Part shown: piece by piece, positions 43,300 through 49,222 of the stretch
How positions within the stretch are numbered: position 1 is the first letter of the stretch
Layout: each line of letters starts with the position of its first letter
Notes under the pieces: generated by a model
What the model saw: the letters and a program-made list of their open reading frames with translations, nothing else
Told to the model about the DNA's origin: nothing
Databases searched by the model: none
Made by a program: the position numbers and the translations under genes
NCBI GenBank assembly: GCA_004380135.1
Contig: QXCR01000192.1
Span: 1-49,222 of the forward strand
DNA: 49,222 nucleotides
Source: Stemphylium vesicarium
Lineage: Eukaryota; Ascomycota; Dothideomycetes; Pleosporales; Pleosporaceae
Direction of reading: 5' to 3'

Positions 43300-46200
43300 A
43301 TGGCTGTCCCTGTGGGCGTCGCGCTCCAAGGTAACCACCCCCAAGACGATGCGCCCACCCACTAAATTGAAGCTTACTTTGAAGCAGCCATCGCACAGCT
43401 ATAGTACGGACTACCAGAGTTGGCGGCCGGTGCATACGCCGTAGGGGCCATAGCTGCGACTGTCCCGAGCTATGTTCCGACGTTCAACCAAACCAAGTCC
43501 TGGTTCCAGAGAGATGCCCAGTTATCTATACACGTAGGCGTGCCCACCACTGCAGGCATCACGGACAACGTCTGGTTTCCTGGACAAGCCACAATGTCAT
43601 ATCCGGTCATCACTGTCCCGTGGTTCAGGCCGTCCTATTCCAGCCTCCCTGCAAATCATGAAAGGCAGAGTAAACCCCTACTGCTCGCCAGGTACAGCTC
43701 TTTCAAGGCCTCTGCTTCATCTCCCAAGACAGATAACCCTCTCTTCCCCGAGTCAACGTGCCAAACTTCGATCGGGTTTATTGTATCAAACAAAGCAACT
43801 ACGTCGCCCGCTGGAATACTGGCACTCACAACAGACGCAGCGACTTATGCACAGGATCTAGCAAAGGTAACTGAAGACACCTTATCTGCCTCGGGACACT
43901 CAACATCAGATTATGGACCGACTCCGTCATCAGCAGTGACATCTGAGCCTACACGACGAGATTCAGATCAAGAAGACATACTTGCAACAGCGAATATCGA
44001 CGGGCATGGCGGCGTGGACCTTTATCCGCTAATGGAGCAACGCTCCCGCGAAAAGATTGGTGTTGTGCATGCTGCGGTTGTCGCGTATGCTATGCAGTAC
44101 CAGGCTTCCTGGCCTATCTTCCTGAACTACTGCTCGGCTTTAGGTAAAACCCTGGCGAAGGCCATGCTGTTCATCAAGCTGTTCATGTCTACTTTACTTC
44201 TCCATATGCCCGGATCGCTACCTGAGGTCCTGGGGAAGCTTCATGCCAACCATCTTCTCATCACCCGGGCAATGTTCGCAGTCCTCGTCGGAATTGTACT
44301 GAGCTTTCCCTGCATCTGTGCGACAGTTCGTCACACACGCCACGTCCACCCTCGGCTAGCAAATCTGCACCCAAATCCAAGACTCTTGCCTTTCGGTATA
44401 AACCGCCTCGCAGATTGTTACCATTACTATTTCAGGTCGTACATTCAGGATCTGGTAGCTGTCTTTGCCACCGAGGCTCTCATATTCAAGCCTTGCTGGC
44501 TCTACATGGATAAGGAGTTCCTGGGCATGTACGCTCTACAGGTACTTAAAGTTGCTATCATCGGACTGCAGAAGGGATACAAAACCCTTTTGGGGTTGTC
44601 TAGATTCATCCGTCGGTTTTCTAATGTCCTCGCTCTTCTCGCGCTCATAACGATTGCGATCTATATCGCCATCGATCCAGAACAGCCACACAGGTGTTTA
44701 GAGCAGTACTCGGTGAACACCCCCCTACCGCCTAGTCACGACTACATCTATTGCACTCTCATGGGATTTGTTATGATTGCTTTTATCCGCCCCATCGTCG
44801 ACACAACCGTGACCGTTGGTCAGTTCTTCGCCGGTGTCTACATACACGTCCGCCTGCATGCCAGTGGCGACGGTGCTTCCGCAAGGCCCACGACCTACAC
44901 AGGTCATATTAGGTGGCTGACTGAGACATCCAAGTTTTGTCTTTTTATGACACACAATGCCGTAATGACATTGCTCGGTTCGGGCATGGTTGGTGCCGTG
45001 AAGGTGGTATTGGCCTGTTTGATAACGATTTACACAATACCACTATGGCTAGTCCTCCTCATGAAACTGCGGGATGCCCCATATCACGTCCACACAGCAA
45101 AACATTGGATTGAATCGAAAATCGAAAGGACTGGGATACGAGTCGATATGGTCGCAAATCCGAATGAGCATGTCGTCTCGCGCATGCTCGCTAGCTCATC
45201 CACAGCCATCAATACCGCCATTTCACATGCGGGAAGAGGAGGAAAAAAATTGAAATTTCTGTTCAGCGATTGCGTGAAGCCTGTTCTGGTTTACTTTGCC
45301 CAAAGCTGTCGTGACAACTTGTGTCGAGTACTGGCTTGGCGATGGCTCTGGCGCACACCAACAATTACCATGTTCACAAGCATTGTCATCATCTCGTGCC
45401 TCTTGGCAGTCGGAAGCTATCCCAGGAAAAATATGCGTTCGCTCATGAGCGTATCTACGAGTATTGCTTTTCCGTACTTCATGTCTTTCGCGAAAATCAT
45501 CGGAGGCTTTGAATGCACACAAGATTACATGATCATTCTCACGACGACGGTCGTAATATTGATACTTTTGTATCTCTGGGGCCAAGTCCCCATTGAAATG
45601 CGGGCCACTTTCGACGAAGTTTCTGCTGGCTTTCCTGGCGGCGTTGCGCAGCTGCTTAAGCCGACCAAAAAGAAGCCCTCCACACCACGTACCCCACAGC
45701 CTGCAGAGAGTGACTTACGCCAAGAAGTACTAATTCAAACACACCCGCGTCGGTCACCCCTCTCGTTATTCACCGTCACGACGATAGCCCAAGAAGAGCC
45801 TGTAGAGCCCCAAGGTCAGCAAGAACCTGAAGGTCATCCTAGCCGAGAGGCATCCCCAGAGACCATGCGTGAGCCCTCACCACCGCATCCACTCATTACC
45901 ACACTCTTGTTCTTGTGGCATCTCACTGTTCAGTGGTGGACTGAAGTTCCTACTGCCCTAGCTGCCAATGTCGAAGCCGATGCAGCAGCCCAAGCGGCTC
46001 GCGAGCAAACAGAAAGAGATCGTGCAGCACAGTCGGCAAGAGTTGAGCAAGAATATAACGCGGCATCCTCAAATCGTGAAGAGCAGGCAGCACTTGAGCG
46101 AAAACTCAGTGAGATACCAGTTGAGACGGCTCCAACGAGACCGACACAGTGTACAGGCCCCGTTGAAAGGCGGTGGCGACCGGCCGAACCAATACCTTTC

Positions 46201-46893
46201 GACAAAGATGATTTCTTTCCGAATAGACATAAGACTCCCGTGACTGAGATAGTTGTATCCCACATAGCTGAAGAGGATGAGAAGCGTCTCGAAGTAGAGC
46301 AAGAGCCTGCCACGCACGCTTCAACGCCGAAGCTTAACACTCTCCCGATGTCCGGTATGGCTGACTCTAATACAGCTGAAAAGGATAATGAGCATTCTGA
46401 AATAGAGGGAGAGCCAGTCACGCTCACTACAACGCCAAAGTTTGACCCTCCCCCGGTGCCTAGTACTCTACAGCAGCCAAGCGCAACCGCACATACTGAG
46501 ACACAAAACGATAACGTTCAAGCTTCCACAACGCCGTCCGACTCACCAGTGAACACAGGATTCCAACCGGGCACCTCAGGCCCTGCGCCACGTCTGCCAG
46601 CCCCATCACCTGCACCAAGCCCAGGCCCAAGTTTCTGGAGCTCAGACTCATCGAATTCCCCGAAGCCGGGTCCAGTACCTCCAATCTCTAGTTCGGTGCA
46701 AGGTCACGGCACTTCGGATGGTAATAAACTGGTAAACCAGGAGCCCGACGTACCTCTCGAAGGAGAGATAACCAGTGCCGAGAGACGCGAATGGAGTACA
46801 TTTGGTCGGCAAAACGTCCAGGGAGGGAGTGCAACTCATGATCCTGGCGACTCCTATCAGAAAGAGATTACCGATGCAGAAAGAGACGAATGA
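43300..46893 (+). CDS. Large multi-pass membrane protein with low-complexity tail
   Basis: Exon 43300-43330 and exon 43418-46893 (87-nt intron, CTACCAG acceptor) give 1168 residues: ATG and phase 1 join produce ALQELAAGAY. The long second exon opens on no ATG of its own, so the short first exon is needed. N-terminal third: soluble, Ser/Thr-rich, with possible O-glycosylation. Residues about 230-750 contain eight to ten hydrophobic helices (for example AMFAVLVGIVLSFPCICATV, NVLALLALITIAIYIAI, VVLACLITIYTIPLWLVLL, YMIILTTTVVILILLYLWG). After them comes a Lys/Pro/Glu-rich region, an Ala/Glu/Arg coiled-coil segment (about 865-900), and an acidic Pro-rich tail with two internal duplications. The TGA at 46891-46893 replaces a Trp codon of the preceding repeat copy, so the protein may originally have been longer. 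No family recognised. Confidence 0.75.
46266..46454 (+). repeat. Tandem duplication, ~27-residue units (copies near 46266-46346 and 46374-46454)
   Basis: Two in-frame copies, offset 108 bp. They share the order AEEDEK/AEKDNE, EVEQEPAT/EIEGEPVT, then STPKLNTLP/TTPKFDPPP. Diverged, with silent and replacement changes. Confidence 0.75.
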
Positions 46894-46919
46894 AGTACTT
46901 TCGATCGAGAAAACGTTCG
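46765..46919 (+). repeat. Tandem duplication, 99-bp period (copies near 46765-46820 and 46864-46919)
   Basis: Both copies encode GEITSAERREW / KEITDAERDE, then STF, G/D, R, Q/E, NV. The Trp codon TGG (46792-46794) of copy 1 corresponds to TGA (46891-46893) in copy 2, exactly 99 bp apart. Confidence 0.85.
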
Positions 46920-48765
46920 GGCGAGAAGCAGTGCCCTTACTGGAAGAGATCCCCACGGTGGCTCGGCTGTCATAGCCAACGTCCCGGTTCTCAATCTCTC
47001 TCAGTTTCATCGGCCAGTGCGCCGTTATCTAGTGATGGTCTGACCGATGATGAAGATGATCACAATTACTCTGGCAGTAGTCCATCTGAGGACGTGGACA
47101 ATCTTTCACCAAAGTCTGCAAGATCTGAAGACTACGGGGAGTATACGCAGCAGCAATATGGGCAGATGAAAGAGACGTGCAAAATCTGAAGATTCTACGG
47201 GAAGTATAATCAGCAGCAATGTGGGTGGACGGAGACGAGCTGCGAGCAACTCTATCCCTGGAACCCCCCAAACTCCTACGAGCCCGTCTTCTGGACCAGC
47301 AATCCCACCTCCAGGGCTTACACTACAACCTTCCGAATCAGCACCCCGACGTAAAGTTTCCAGACTCCCATTACCACCCCCACTCCCAGAGACGACAGTT
47401 CCATCCACCGAACCAGCAGTACCGTCCGCTGAAACATCCGCCCCCGCCACGACGACCAAAGTCCCCCTGGCGCCCCCAAACCCAACCCCACTCCAGCAAT
47501 CACAAGCTACTTCACTCCCATCCAGACCCGCTAGAGCCGACGCGCAGCTCTCTATTGAAGATTTCCCGCTACCTGATCTTTACAGGAGCCCTGCGTCGCG
47601 ACCCACGAATCCAGTGCTTTCTGAGTCTGCCGAGCGGTGGCGAAACGAGATATTGTGTGCCCCCAGTTTGATGACGACGGAGAGGCAGGGGCCGGAACGG
47701 GACCTCAGTAACGCTCCCGATTGGCCTGGTGGCGACCATCCAGGAGGCGGTGGTCCTTATGGCGGCGGTGGCGGCGGTAGTGGAGGAAGAGGGGGAGAAG
47801 GAAGTGGTAGCGGTGGCGGTGGCAACGGAGGAGGCAACAGTGGTAATAGCGGAGGCTCATCTAATCCCTCTGATGCTGCTGCGGGTGGTAAAGAGGGAGT
47901 ACATGTCCAAGCCACGGAGCCGACTACACAGCAACCTCATGGTGACTCAAACACGTCTGCTAACAATGTTGGTGGTATAGCTCTTAATGCTGAAACCACG
48001 TCTGCAGGTGCTACCTTCGGCCAGGCCGCCCAGCCGAACACCAATGACGATGATCCTGAGAGCGGCACTGCAGTATCTCAAATGAATGACCAAGATGCTG
48101 TAGTGACGGAAATCACCGAGCCCCAATCATTTATTGGGCCTACAGCTCCTCCTGCGACTACTAGTGCATTGGAAAATGAAGACATGTCAGATGCTCCTGA
48201 CGACGGAAAGGCCAAAGAGGCCGAGGACACTGGAGATAACGACAGTGAAACCATGGACCTCGAGCCCGTGGCAGAAGAGATATACAAATCATTCCAACTC
48301 CCGGCTCAGGATGCGGATCCCATGAACCTGGATGATTTCTTCCCCGAGGTCAGCACGACTTCGCAAACAGCTGCGCCATTGCCTGAGAATGTGCCCAACC
48401 CAGGATCTTCGACAAGTACGGGATGGTTATCTAATTCACAGCCTCCAAAACCGGCTACCATGGCCTCGGACCTTCAAATGTTCCTAGGACATCGACCACA
48501 AGGTAACCTCGGAGGAATTATCCAGACGGCAAATCTACCACCGTACTATCCGTCCGACCCTATTATGAGGCCTGAAGACAGCAGAAGCGTCGTTAATGAA
48601 CAAACTAGTCAAGACACGGGGTCTTCTAGTGTTGCCCCAAATCAGACTGCGAATGTAGCTTCTACGGACCCAGTCGCAACGGATATGTCTGGCCAAAACA
48701 CGCAGAATCAAATTACGGACAGTAACCAGCGACCCAACAGTACTGAAGACACGGACAACCCTTAG
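46890..48765 (+). CDS. Pro/Gly/Asp-rich low-complexity reading frame, start uncertain
   Basis: From about 47181 to the TAG at 48763-48765 a frame of over 500 codons is open, in register with the large membrane-protein gene but with no ATG near its start. It encodes a Pro/Ser/Thr-rich part, a Gly-rich stretch with over 40 Gly (near 47730-47870) and an acidic Asn/Asp/Gln/Thr-rich C-terminus with no domains. One possible model starts at the ATG 46890 (which overlaps the preceding TGA as ATGA) and removes 47141-47204 (GTATAC...GGGAAG), giving 603 residues in frame. The alternative is that this is the displaced 3' half of the gene at 43300, separated by a nonsense change and frame shifts. Predicted disordered, possibly nuclear; function unknown. 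Confidence 0.45.
47121..47238 (+). repeat. Tandem duplication, about 61-bp period
   Basis: Copies near 47121-47177 and 47182-47238 share ATCTGAAGA, CTACGGG, AGTATA, CAGCAGCAAT and GAGACG. A 2-nt difference after GAAGA shifts the frame between the copies: SED-type residues in one frame match SED in the other, and TTGSIRSSNMG matches STGSIISSNVG. Confidence 0.7.
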
Positions 48766-49222
48766 TACACCAACCTACGGCCTATTACACGCCTCGTCCA
48801 GATCTGGCCCGCCAACGAAGTCGTAGAAAATCCCGACTTTCTAGAACACCGTGCGGCGGATATGAAGTCTCTGATGTGGGAACCGAGATGAGGAGAGAGA
48901 AAGTTGTTCAATTGAGAGAGCTACACAGAGCGATTATATACATGAGTGGAGTTTCTGGAGCATTCTAGATCAGCAAGTAAAGGTCATCGTACGGCGTTAT
49001 TAGTTGTCGAATGTGGTACGGTCCAAGAAGAAGACATGAGAGAAGGCAGAAGGTTGTTGTATTGAGAGAGCTATAGAGAGTGATTATATACACAACCAAG
49101 ATGAGTAAGCAGGTGACGAAGGGTCACGTGAAAGATACAGTTCACATGTACCTTGTGAACTAGGGTGCCATGCTGACACACCCCCTGAAGTATCCATGTT
49201 GGATGGAGGCCTCATAAACAGG
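48766..49222. other. 3' flank of the last locus
   Basis: Contains the ~60-bp direct repeat and a CACGTG at about 49124. No further gene start was recognised before the window ends. Confidence 0.45.
48887..49092 (+). repeat. Direct repeat of ~60 bp in the 3' flank
   Basis: Copies near 48887-48946 and 49033-49092 share GATGA/CATGAG-AGAGA, GTTGTT, ATTGAGAGAGCTA, CAGAG/GAGAG and GATTATATACA. They are about 146 bp apart and lie downstream of the last stop codon. Confidence 0.8.

Noticed and set aside
1..49222. tRNA, rRNA, CRISPR array, transposon
   Set aside because: No convincing A/B boxes with cloverleaf, no spaced repeats, no LTR/TIR pair or transposase fragment found by eye; a tRNA scan was not possible here.

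Overview
The window is nuclear DNA of a filamentous ascomycete. Genes are separated and on both strands, with monocistronic layout. Introns are short (about 44-87 nt) and begin GTATGT/GTAAGT/GTGCGT-like with CTAAC/CTAAT branch sites near the acceptor. Marker families include a Zn2Cys6 fungal transcription factor, a PFF1-type vacuolar protease, a SUR1-type glycosyltransferase and a small secreted cysteine-rich protein. The overall style suggests Pezizomycotina, most likely Dothideomycetes (Pleosporales-like); the class-level assignment is inference. No virus, CRISPR array, rRNA or intact transposon was recognised.

Left part (1-12 kb), mainly conserved housekeeping genes: ARF6-type GTPase (276-1129, -), mitochondrial SLC25 carrier (2569-3636, -) divergent from a GT8 glycosyltransferase (4068-5108, +), mannose-6-phosphate isomerase (5262-6815, -) divergent from the SAGA subunit SGF29 (7132-8832, +), a Gln-rich coiled-coil protein (9276-10138, +), and a decayed carboxylesterase (about 10430-11565, +).

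Middle (12-30 kb), a more accessory region: a six-cysteine secreted protein (12982-13477, +); a Zn2Cys6 regulator (13874-15631, +); a head-to-head pair encoding a Blh/ETHE1-like persulfide dioxygenase (15718-16999, -) and a mitochondrial sulfide:quinone oxidoreductase (17274-18611, +), which together make a sulfide-oxidation module; a DXD glycosyltransferase of the SUR1/MIPC-synthase type (19431-20520, -); about 3 kb without a convincing gene; an alpha/beta hydrolase (23588-24442, -); a very small two-exon gene (25863-26128, +); an MFS transporter (26886-28496, +); and a putative GPI-anchored secreted protein (28926-29705, +).

Right part (30-49 kb): a fungal SLC6-type symporter (30735-32838, -), a 2.5-kb gap, a membrane-anchored coiled-coil protein (35345-38251, -), the PFF1 vacuolar M28 protease (38657-41578, -), a methyltransferase-fold protein (42289-42882, +), and an unusual locus at 43300-48765. 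That locus holds a very large multi-pass membrane protein with a low-complexity tail, followed by a Pro/Gly/Asp-rich reading frame. The 3' half contains four separate tandem duplications, one of which carries the stop codon that ends the membrane protein.

The best leads for something new are the 43.3-48.8 kb locus, the duplicated exon-like segment inside SGF29, and the divergent sulfide-oxidation pair beside a transcription factor. All exon joins were worked out by hand from splice consensus, reading frame and family knowledge; transcript data would settle them.
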